From Gymnorhina tibicen (taxonomy: Eukaryota; Chordata; Aves; Passeriformes; Artamidae), in the NCBI GenBank assembly GCA_013399875.1, contig VXAZ01006822.1:62256-126255 (forward strand): a stretch of DNA of 64,000 nt, written 5' to 3'. Position 1 is the first letter of the stretch, and each line of letters begins with the position of its first letter. Made by a program: the position numbers and the translations under genes. Under the pieces are notes generated by a model, which searched no databases, was not told the origin of the DNA, and saw nothing but the letters and a program-made list of their open reading frames with translations. This document shows positions 1 through 10,064 of this stretch, in pieces.

Positions 1-1380
1 AAACAGTGATGTGTTAAGATTAAGGAAGAACATTGCCTGAAAGATCAGCTTTGTATCATGCTTTGAAGTTGACAACATCTGGCTTTGATGGACTGCCGCA
101 GAAATTCTGAGATGGTTTAGAGAGGCTGCCCTGCCTCCAGTTGTGAAAAATACTCATTTACAGGCAGCTAGCAAAATAAGAGGGGAATAAAGCATGTTGT
201 ATCTGCCTTTTTGCCACTAGTCAAAAAAATTGGCTGAGAGATATATTCAAGTAGTTAATTGAGCATTGCTTGTAATAAGAGGTGTTTTTAATGCTAGAAG
301 TTAGCCATGCTACTGCTAGCAAAGGGGAATTCAGAACATGCCCTCATACATCAAATCTCTGCTATGTTGTTTATGAGCAGCAATTTGAGATCAGGATTGG
401 ATTTGCAGAGGTATGTGAATTGTAAACAGTTTACAGAAATGGCAACTAAGATTCCAGTATGCTTACTGTAGGCCTGGAGAGGTTTGTGAGGCCTTATTGT
501 TCTTTAAACTTAATTACCAGGTACAGTTAAATCCTAGGCCAGATTTTTATCTTACATCATGCAAGGAAGGCTGAATTTGATCTTTTGGAGGCATGTCAGT
601 CAGTTGCTGGGAATATCATATGCATGGTCAGCATCAGATATGCTCGCTTATGCTATTTCAACACTGCTAATGGAATCTCTCCTAGTATTTTGTGTTCAGC
701 CCTGAGATGAATTCAAATAACTATGGTGAGGTCCTTGTCTAAGGTCCTGTGTAGAGGACTCTTCTCACTAACAAAGCTTAATCAAGAATGGAAAGAGCTC
801 TCTTATAATGCTTTGGAAGAAACTGAAACCATTTTATGCAATACTACAATATCAAAACTTATAAATTCACAAAATATATGATTTGGGAAAGAACCAATAT
901 GATCATTTCAATCACAGCAAGTGCAGGAGTTCAAACTTCCAGTTCATTGAAAGACCACCAAGGATAACAGACTTCCTGCTAGTGGGTTTAAGTTGAAAGT
1001 GAGAGGTTCTACTTGTCAGAAAAAGCTGAAACCCCCCATGTTAACAAATTACCAGACAAGGTCAATGTTTTTAGCTTTCGGTATCCCAAGTTTTACAGAA
1101 ACTTGCAGTAAGCCCTAAAGATATGAGCTGCCATTTGAAGAAATTCATAGCACTATTCAGAATGTGAGTTGTGCAGTATGCAGCCCTGGCCAGGGATTCT
1201 CTTGGTGCTTCCCCTCTCTGTAAAAATCTACACAAGTGTGCTATGACGAGAATATTCAGTCAATAAAAGGGGATTTGTAAGTTTAAAATAGCACCAGCTG
1301 AAATAGTAGGCTAGCATCATGTAAACCTTTTTGCACTTTAAATTCTGATGTCAAGCTTTTGGCAGTTGACACGGCCAACA
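1..1380. other. Unique non-coding DNA, no feature recognised
   Basis: This is AT-rich sequence with stop codons spread over all frames. I see no long open frame, CR1 tail, LTR end or simple repeat. It could be intronic or intergenic, and nothing in it lets me choose. Confidence 0.5.
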
Positions 1381-1414
1381 TTTTTTCAAGACACTTATAT
1401 AATGCAGGATAAGT

Positions 1415-1790
1415 ACCGGACTTAGCAAAGAAACGGAAAACGAGCTCGACAGCTGAAAATTGCTACTCCAAAGAAGTAAAAAGAGACACGCAAGCAGGTT
1501 GAAAGTGCGGAGTGACCAGAACCGGGACCAGGTCCGCATCTCTGCCGGCAGCAACGGAGCGCGGCTGCTGCCGTGGGCGAGCGGACACCGGAGGGGCGGC
1601 AGGGGGGCGACGGACGGGTGGCCACCAGAGGGACCCCGGACCCCGCCGGACCTCTCTCCGTCCTTCACCCGGCTCATCTCAGTGCTCCCGCTCCCTGCAC
1701 TAGCCCCTTTCCTGCGCGCTTCTACCTCACAGGGAGGATCTGTTTGCGCTGGTTTCAAACGCTAGACATGTTCCTTCGGAAGCCAGATGG
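1415..1790. promoter_or_regulatory. CpG island, candidate promoter or first exon
   Basis: The core at about 1505-1725 holds more than 20 CpG dinucleotides in roughly 220 bases, while the flanks are CpG-poor and AT-rich. A TATATAA string at about 1396-1403 lies just upstream on the plus strand, so plus-strand transcription starting near 1430 is conceivable. On the minus strand, a frame starting with the ATG at 1539-1537 encodes a short basic stretch and then a leucine-rich run (LLACLFLLLW), which has the shape of a signal peptide. I do not recognise the protein and no strong splice donor follows it. A CTCF-like core (CCACCAGAGGGA) lies at 1622-1633. CpG islands commonly mark vertebrate promoters. 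Assigning this one to a gene, a non-coding RNA or an old retroposed fragment would be inference. The A-rich tract just downstream leaves the retroposed-fragment reading open. Confidence 0.5.
1622..1633 (+). promoter_or_regulatory. CTCF-like motif inside the CpG island
   Basis: The bases CCACCAGAGGGA match most of the vertebrate CTCF core consensus (CCASYAGRKGGC), differing at the last position. It lies in the most CpG-dense part of the island. A single short motif match is weak evidence of binding. Confidence 0.2.
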
Positions 1791-1815
1791 TTACATGAGG
1801 TGGGAAAGCCGTGTT

Positions 1816-1897
1816 ACAAAAACAAAACAAAACAGAAAAAAAAAAAAAAAACAAAAAAAAAAAGAAAAAGAAAAACAAAAAAACAAACAAAAAAATT
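1816..1897 (+). repeat. A-rich low-complexity tract
   Basis: About 80 bases are almost entirely A with interspersed C and a few G, in an irregular AAAAC-like pattern. It directly follows the CpG-rich segment. It may be a simple repeat or the decayed tail of a retroposed copy; I could not find a target-site duplication to decide. Confidence 0.8.
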
Positions 1898-2232
1898 AAC
1901 AAACACAGAAAAGATGCAATAGGAGAAAAGTAGAAAGGTAGACACCTGAAATTAAACAGTTGCAAAGAGCAACAAATCCGAGGGCACACAGAATAGGGGT
2001 TGAGGAGAGAGAAAGAGGTGAAAAAGCACAACAGTAGCTGGCATAGAGTGTTATTTTCTCCACTGTTATTAGAAATAGAGGAACAACTAGGAGAAAATCT
2101 GAGCCAGGAGTATTATTACAGAATTTTTGCAGAAGAGACAAGCAGGTCAGGGGAGGTGATTCTGCCCCTCTCCTCTGCCCTTGTGAGATCCCCACCTGGA
2201 GGGGAGCCACATCCCACTTTTGGGTCTCTAAC

Positions 2233-2706
2233 ATGAAAAAGACATGAGCCTGTTGGAGAGGGTCTAGAGGAGGCCACAAAGCTGATTAGGGGGCTGGAGT
2301 GCCTCTACTGTGAGGACAGACTGAGAGGGATATTGGGGATATTCAGCCTGAGGCAGAGAAGGCTCCTGGGAGAGCTTATTGCGGCCTTTCTGTATTTAAA
2401 AGGGGCTTATAAAAAAGATGGAGAGTGGCTTTTTACAGCAGATAGTGATAGGACAAGGGGCAATAGTCTTAAACTAAAAGAGGAGAGATTTGGATTAGAT
2501 GTTAGGATGAAATGGATACTCACAGGGTGATGAGGCACTGGGACAGAGAAGCTGTGTATGCCCCATCCCGGGAAGTGTTCAAGGCCAGGCTGGATTCGGC
2601 TTTGAGCAGCTTGGACTAGTGAGTGGCATTCCTGCCCATGGAAAGGAAGTAGGCTGAAACTAGATGATCCTTAAGATCCCTTCCAACCCAAGCCAGTCTC
2701 TGATAC
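2233..2706 (+). mobile_element. CR1 LINE fragment, sense, 5'-truncated
   Basis: The sequence follows the known 3' part of chicken repeat 1 in the sense direction. It has the 'gagcctgttggagagggt' segment, then 'ggaggccaca', 'gacagactgagagg', 'gaggcactgg', and the terminal 'gatcccttccaaccc' close to its end. CR1 is the dominant LINE of birds and usually inserts as 5'-truncated copies like this one. The many substitutions and small indels relative to the consensus as I recall it suggest an old copy. Open frames inside it, such as 2333-2530, are not intact CR1 protein. Confidence 0.9.
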
Positions 2707-2709
2707 TAA

Positions 2710-4370
2710 GTTTTAGGATGTCTGTTTTCAGCTACTTGTAATAATTTTACCCTTTGTTCTCATTTGTCTGACATTCATTAAGGAGAGATTTTTCCTGAGA
2801 ATCTCATGAATTGCTGCTACTAGATGGGAACAATTTCCAGATATTTTACATGAGGCTGAATAATTTCAAGATGGTTTGGGGTTTGACTTCCCATGGCTGA
2901 GATCCTCATATTACTGAGACAGACCTTATTTTCATTAAAAGTTCTTGGAAATTGATGGAATTTTTCCAAATTAAAATTAGTTTGTTCAGAAACTTTGTCT
3001 TTAGACCAAAAAAATAGAGTTAAGAATTATTAGCAGGATTTTGAATACTCTGTTCTGTTGTTCTGCTTATGGAGTAATCTGTCTGAGTCACATAATTACG
3101 CTTTTTATGGTTCAATTTTTTAAAATGTTATGCTAATATATAACCCTCGCAATTCTCAGGAAAAGATACTGAGGATCACAGCTGAGTAATGCAGTTATGT
3201 CTTCAGAATTTGTCAAGGATTTTCCACCATAAATGAACTTAAAAACTAGTTTTCAAAGGTGTTAATTGCCCCATTCACTTCAACAGGTTGAGTCTGAAAT
3301 CTGCTGTCAACACTCAGTGCTGCTGCACTTGCCTCACACTGCCTGAAGTGCCAGAAACACTACCTGCCAAAGGTCTCCAGCTTCACCTCTTCTCTTTAAT
3401 GTTCTAATTACTACCTACTAATAAAAAAATACCTGGGCTTACTACTACAGCCAGACGAGTCTAGTGAAACATGGTGAAGGACCCACTTTAGATACAGTAC
3501 TCTGAGCAAAGTATGAAGATTATGCTTCATTTGAAAGTCTGCTTGTAATCTTACACTAGCTGGTCATACCATTAGGTGCTTCCTAAGCATGTTTTGGATT
3601 TAATACCTCTAGATTGCTTACATTTTTGCAGAGATTGGGGTTGTAATAAAGACTGAAAAGGGTGAAAAACAACAGTCCTAAAAATACCAGGAATATCAAT
3701 AATTCAGTATACAATTCTCTCAGTTAATACTGGCTTTTGCAATTATTTTTGGCACCCATGCAGCTGAAGTCTTTTTGAGCAGAAAACAGAAGAAACACCG
3801 GATACAGCCTTTGTATGCATTGTCTTTCTCGGTCATACTGCCCACTCCAGTCAGCCTCAATTTTTTCAAATGCCAATTAACAGGTGTGAGAAATGCTACT
3901 TCTTACCCAGGGACCAATGTCTGCATAACAGTGATACTATCTTGGCAATCCAGTCTGCAGCATAAATATCATGGTGTTTGAGCCCTTGGGGCCTGTGGAG
4001 TTTACAACTATGCTGTCAAGATCTCTTCGTTGGGATAGTCCTTGAAGTCCTGCCAAGATGTAGGGGACTCTGGTGCTTTTATGTGCTCCCAAGTACAGCT
4101 CTGGCTCCAGGAGTCAACACTCTTGTCAGGCTGAGTGATGGTGTGAATCTCAACTCGCGAGCTGAGATTCCAGCGGGGAGTGTGACAGTGCATGCTTGCA
4201 TGATGATGCCAGAGAAGCAGGTGACACTGGCAGATAGCTGCAAGGAATAGTTACTGGGTGGCTTCTTGTTACATATCCTCAGAACTTCACAGGATGGAAT
4301 TCGAGAGAGAGGAACAGTTATAAAATGAGGTTACAAAATCCGGATGTCCTGATCAATTCGAGACAGTTGT
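2710..4370. other. Unique non-coding DNA
   Basis: No repeat family, RNA gene or convincing exon is visible here. Open frames at 3775-3981 and 3978-4250 are short, resemble no family I know and are not supported by splice sites I can see. Confidence 0.4.
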
Positions 4371-4377
4371 AAGGTAC

Positions 4378-4515
4378 CTAACACTGCATGCATAGGCAAG
4401 AACAGCATTCAGCACTGGGTCAGGATCTGTTTGCATCATATTTTGACTAATCCAAGGATTAATCACATTGCAAGTCAGTGAGCTGTTACACTCTTCCAGG
4501 CTCTCCAGAGACTGC
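4378..4515 (-). other. Candidate coding exon (unverified)
   Basis: On the minus strand a pyrimidine-rich acceptor (ttcttttctctccag) ends at 4516 and a TAG|gtacct donor begins at 4377. The 138 bases between them are open in one frame, with intron phase 2 at both ends. The encoded stretch begins QSLESLEECNSSLTC and contains NPWISQNMMQ. I do not recognise the protein. An open frame of 46 codons flanked by plausible splice sites also occurs by chance many times in 64 kb of intron-like DNA, so this is only a candidate. Its entry phase fits the exit phase of the candidate at 9966-10060, which lies upstream on the same strand. Confidence 0.22.
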
Positions 4516-4792
4516 CTGGAGAGAAAAGAAGGGGTCAGTACGTCAAAATAGTGACACAAGGAGGCGCAGAGCAAGTATGTTTTCCTTGTAATAAAAAACT
4601 ACACAGGCCCAAAGTATTTAAACACAGCTTGTAAAGAAAAACAAGAGTTAAAAGGGCAAACTTTATCTCGGCCACATCCCAAAAAAATCAGGAAAGCTGG
4701 ATCAGTTCTGAATTCGTCCTTCTGCAAATACAATAAATGGAGAGAAAGAGCAGTAGTTTGTAGTCTGAAGCACTTCACATTTGGTAGTTCTC

Positions 4793-4814
4793 AGGAACCC
4801 TGAAAGGGGTTCCT
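4793..4814. repeat. Perfect 8-bp inverted repeat (small hairpin)
   Basis: AGGAACCC at 4793-4800 and GGGTTCCT at 4807-4814 are exact reverse complements separated by six bases. The stem is too short for a microRNA precursor. It is probably incidental. Confidence 0.5.
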
Positions 4815-7800
4815 GTTCAAAACTGACAGAACTCTTGCAATACAGGGCATTACTAACAGGTTTCTGTGCATTATATGCATTTCTGCTGCTGTTAAACCAT
4901 GAATATTTAGATAGCAGCATGCCTGCTTTTCACCTGGGCCAGAATTCAAAGGCAAGTTCAAACAGCATTTAAATGCCCATGTTCATTCTGCTAACAGCTG
5001 GGGCTGATTTTGTAGTTATCCTCAAGCTCTACTACCTGCCACAAATAAATGTACTAAAATCTTTTAGCTTAGCCATGGAAGATCTGCTGAATGTCAAGTG
5101 GTTGTTCCACTGTCTTGGTTTTCCAACTATTTATCCAAGGGTATAACCCTGTGAAGATCTTTGTATATGCTTTCATTGGCACCAGCAACTAGCCATGCAG
5201 TTCTAGAATGGTGAGGGAGGCTGCTAGACCACTCACTGCTTCTGAAAAGCTTTTCTCTTGTAGTTCACCCCTAGTACAAGGGACAGTATCCAGATGAGAC
5301 AAAAATCAACAACAGAAACCATATCTGAGAGACATCATTAGTGGATGTATTGTACCTTTCCCTGTGCTGACCTTCAGGGACAAATGCATTTAGATAAGTG
5401 TTTGCTTGAAATGGTTTTCGCAGCAAACAAGGCTGTTAAGTTTCACCATTCTTTTTTAAGACTCCATGAAATAAATCCATGCTCAGGATCAGTTCTGCGA
5501 TTTACTTGGTGTCCTTGACCTCTCACAGAGAAAGACTGTTTTAATGAAACACTTCTGGCAGGATTGTACCAGCTTCAATACATGCTGAGCATCTTCTGTT
5601 CACTGAAAGCAGCAAAAATTCACACAAATTACAGATTCAGAACAAACATTGTTTTCCTTGATAAGATTAATTTTGAGCTCAGTTCTGCAAGGTATTGTTT
5701 ATTTACTGGAAACCTCTGGTTAACAGAGTTGATGGTATTCAGTAGCCCTTTGTAAAGCTGAGCCCCTTTGAAAAACACTTTAAATGTTGATTTCTTAATA
5801 AATATGAAATAAAGCAAAAATGAATTTACATGTCAAAGTGGTTTCTCTATAAAGCAGCAAGGAAAATTACTCAGTTAAGTTAAGCCTGTGAATAGAAATC
5901 AGTGTTGTACTACTCAAGGACAAGGAAAGTTATACCAGGGTTGTGTACAGACACATTTAAATTTAAATTCCATTTAAAAATCTAAAAGGACGGGTTTGTG
6001 CCTTATCACATGGCTCCTAATGAAACAGACACACGCTGTCAGATGAAGATGAGATGGAGGTAACCTGCAGAGGAAAAGCAGGTTGGTACAACATGCTGTT
6101 CTTGTTGATGTTCACAGAAAACAGGTGTAGGCTGACTGCTAAATACTGGCTTTTCCCAGTGACAACTTGATGACTTACAGTTACAGGATTGAAATTGAAA
6201 TTGAAAGAGTATTCCCAGCACTCTGAGAGATGGAAGAATAAGTTTACAAGTTGAGAGATTTAGCTAAACCAAGCTCCTCCATGAGCTTGTGTGAACAGAA
6301 GATTTGGCCTCTCAAAAATTCATGGTCATGTGGTCCTGGAGTAACAGGGAAGATGCCCACACCAAGGAGCTGCAGCTGCTTCTTCCTGCTGTCACTTGCC
6401 CTTGAGCTACCCCTATTTCTGTCCAGCACAGCTCAAGAGCTTGGGTACATCCCAGCCACCAGCTTTGCTTTTACTTCCACGGTCAGTAGAAGTTTGCACT
6501 GTCCTGAAATACTGGTAACAGAGCTCCTTCCTGTGAGAAAGATGTGCTTTATTTATTCCTTTCCTTTTTAAAATAATTTTATATGGAAAATGTTTTCAGG
6601 TTTGGTTTCCTCAAAGATGTTTGCAGTGCTGGTCGTGTGATTCCTTTTATTTCCCCTTCAAGATCTATGTATCTATTAGCATGTTAAAATAATTTTCTTA
6701 ACTTTCTTCATCACTGTCAGTTTGTATCCTGATGCATTGTGCTAAATGAAGCATACTGAATACAAATATAGAGAGAAAGCAAAACCAGCAACCCATTTGC
6801 AAGCACTCGCACTATGGTCTCAGGTGGCTGCAACCAGCAATCTGCTCTAATCCCATGCCTGTGTGGATCATAATCTTGAGCAGACAACTGGTGCTGACAC
6901 TGTTCAGTGTGTGGTGTGGTGACTCCATCAGTGGGTAAATGATACTGCCACCCACAAGCACCTGTTCTGCCCACGTGGCAGCCTGCTGAAGCAGTCTGTA
7001 GAGACATGGCAGCCACCCTCAGGCACAGGACAGCGTGCCCTCTGGAACAGGGGCGTGTCTGGCTGTTCCTGTGCACACATTACTAGTCTGGATCTCAGTT
7101 CAAACATCCAGGCTATAATGCAATCCAGACTTAAAAACTTGTGCACCATGAGCTTGGAAATGCAGACGAACAAAGTCTCTGCAGCAATGCCTTCAAGGCT
7201 GAAGAAGCCATGGCTAATCTCCACACAAGGTCCTACCTAGGTTTTATAAACCCTTATTCTCTTCTCAAGCTGTCCCAGGACTTCAGAGGCTGCTTTATGC
7301 AACATGGTTTAGAACCACTGTGCTCTTGCCTGCCAGGGGAGGGGAGACACAACTTCGCAAGGTAAACCTGCACCTCCCTGCCTTAAGATTCCTCCAATAT
7401 TCCTTCAGCAAAGAGAACTCTAAAAGCTATTTCCTTAGACACAGAGAGTACTGTGACAGTCTCACCTCATCATTCCAGATGTTCCCAAATGTAGGGCAAA
7501 GTTGTTCTCAACAATAGGGCATGAACCAGAAGTAGGTTACTGCTCAGTTTTGTGCCTGCTACCATTGACTGCACTGCTGAATCTAGTGGAAATTTTATAT
7601 TATTAAAATGAATTCCTATAGGAGAAGTTTACAGGATTTGCTTTATTTAGGACTTATATTTCATAAAAATGAATACTGTAAGATAGTGATTAAATTATTT
7701 GTCCAACTTCGTTTCACTCTCTATCATACTTTGCATCACCCTATTGTAAGGGAAAGGAACTGTATGAGTTTACAAAATGAGCAGGTTTTACCTTCAGATA

Positions 7801-8799
7801 CTTCAGGCTGTTGTTCCCCCGTTCCCAGAGACAAGGGTGCAGGCTTTCCATGGCCATAGGTGAGATGTGGGTAGGGATAGGGTTAGGAAAGCTGAAGGTA
7901 AATGCGAATGCAGAGAAGAGGAGCTGAGGACATCAGGAAGTTACTGAAACTGTGCTATACATATAGGAGGGAAGCAAAGTACTTTGGGATGTCTTTGATT
8001 CAGTAACTATTCCTAAAGTTTCATATGCTGTGCTTCACCAAAAACTCTTTTTATTCAGCTGTGACTGAACCTCTGTAGGATAGTACTAACACATTGGGAG
8101 GATCATATGGCTGGAATTAGAGTGGCTGACATTGCATCCTCAGTGCAGGGTGCAAGGTGCTCCTTTGAACCTCTCCAAGCCTCAGCTCAGTGGAACTCTG
8201 CCTTTCATTAAGAGTTAGAGCAAATCCAAAATTTAACCACTCCTATCACTGAGATTAGGAGATTTTCTGGACTAGGAATTTAATTCTGAAAACAACCAAG
8301 CAACCATAGACTCTCTGATCTTTGGGCCATACCAGCTGTTACAGGACACCACAGAACAGTGGTCAGCTGATGGATGATTAAGAACTGGCTTTAGGCTACT
8401 GTGACACAGAACAGTTACTCTCCCTTTACCAAGGAAAAATCGGCCCTAGTCTAACCATACAGTTGCCAACACAAGGAAATTCCTTTGCTTTCAAAGCCGG
8501 GTGATGTTTGGCACTATCAGAGTGGAGTTGTTCTCCACATCATCTGCTGACTTAAGCATTGCAATGTAAATCACACACTACCTCAAAATGCAGTGTATCC
8601 CCTGCCTAGACCAGCCCTCTGCCGAAAGGGAAGCCTTGCTGCAGTCAGAGTCAGCAGGTAGCTTATGTTAGAAAGGGTGGTCAGGTCAGGATCACCAGAC
8701 TAGCCGACTGCAGTTCTGACAAGAGTAGCCCAGACCTCAACTACAGACAAGTCTGACAGGGATGTATGCTTAGAATGCCAGCTTAAACCTCATTCAATA

Positions 8800-8826
8800 G
8801 AAAAAAAAAAAGTATATATATATATA
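8800..8826. repeat. Poly-A followed by TA microsatellite
   Basis: A run of about 11 A is followed by about seven TA units. It is an ordinary short microsatellite, likely variable in length between individuals. Confidence 0.9.
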
Positions 8827-9965
8827 AACACACAAGACTGGATTGGACTTACTGAGGGAGAAACAGGTACCATAACCACAGTATTAAAAAAAAAACAAAA
8901 AACAAGCGGAACTTCACTCATTTAAATGAGAAGATGAGGCTCTGACTTATCCTGTGCATCCAAAAATAAATGCAAATCAAGACTTTTATTTAGTTTGGAA
9001 TTTTTACTATGTGTGGTCTACTGTGTGTAGTTGTACTGTGGTAGGACATTTAATTCTCTTATAAAATGAAAAAAACCCTTCCTAATTCAATTTTCTTCTA
9101 ATTCAATTCAGAAATTTGTATTCAGTTCCCAGAAGTGTTCTATCTTTGAGCTTTAGGAAATGAAGAAAGTGTTTGAACTTTAGAAATTCCTTGCATCATT
9201 AGTTTTAGCAGATGCACAATACAGTAATCATCACGAGTGCTGTAACACTCATGTAGCTGACATTTTATTAAAAAATGGAAATGTACAGATGTGCTAATCC
9301 CTGCAAAGTGCACATGCATCACCACAGATGACTTTTTATTCTTAGGCCATGGTAACCAAGTGAACAAATGTGTGGGCATTAATGATTTCCCCTGCAGTGT
9401 GTTCCACTAGGTCATCATCAGCACACAGTGTTAATTCTGGTTGAATAAAATGCTCTGGGCAAGTAACATCAAAGAATCTACAAGGCTGGGAGTTTGGGCT
9501 TTTCTGTGTTCTAAAGTGCACCAAAGGATTGTTACTACCTGTACACACGGTTGTATGAGACAGCCCCTGACTGGTAAAGTCAGTGTACAAGCATCAACTG
9601 ATTTCTTATAGAACTGCTGCTGCAATTTTCAGACATGCCTCCAAACTCTTCATAAGATATACAGCAGGTATTAGTTATACTTAAAGATATCAGGTCTGTG
9701 AAAAGTAGAAACATAAGTTAAACAGAGGTGCTGACATTTTGTCTGACATTGTGGATGACACAAGCAGCCAGATCACTAAGTGAATAAACAGAGCTTTTTA
9801 TTTTTCCTGCAGCTATGTGAGCTCTGGTTATTTCTGACACACCTGCAAAGCCTCTGTGGAGCTTAAGATAAGTGTCTCACAGAGAAAGTTTGACTTAAAC
9901 ATACATTTTGTGGGGGGGATCTGATTTTGGAAGAGATGGGCCAACAGTACTATTGAGAGACGTAC

Positions 9966-10060
9966 CAAAGAACTGTGAGCTTGTATATGTACCAGTTAAT
10001 ATCAAATCCCTTGTTTGTGAGGGAAAGGTTATGTGTGCACTCCTCATAAAAAAGGTAGAG
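9966..10060 (-). other. Candidate coding exon (unverified)
   Basis: On the minus strand an acceptor (tttatctgccttaatatgcag) ends at 10061 and a TTTG|gtacgt donor begins at 9965. The 95 bases between them are open in the frame that starts at the first base and encode a stretch containing LYLFYEECTHNLSL and NWYIYKL. The exon would be entered in phase 0 and left in phase 2. I recognise no family. Chance is a serious alternative for an exon this small. The phase compatibility with 4378-4515 is a weak hint that both could belong to one minus-strand gene. Confidence 0.18.
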
Positions 10061-10064
10061 CTGC

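Larger units (their letters stand above)
4520..9960. other. Unique non-coding DNA with minor low-complexity tracts
   Basis: Apart from an A and TA run at 8800-8826 and a short hairpin at 4793-4814, I see nothing specific. Open frames of 60-120 codons occur on both strands, for example 6717-7076 minus, but none resembles a known protein or overlaps a recognisable repeat. Confidence 0.4.

Noticed and set aside
1573..1899. 108-codon plus-strand frame ending in a long Lys-rich run
   Set aside because: The Lys-rich end is the translation of the A-rich tract, and the first half is CpG-island sequence open in several frames.
4793..4814. Possible microRNA hairpin
   Set aside because: The stem is only eight base pairs, far below a microRNA precursor.
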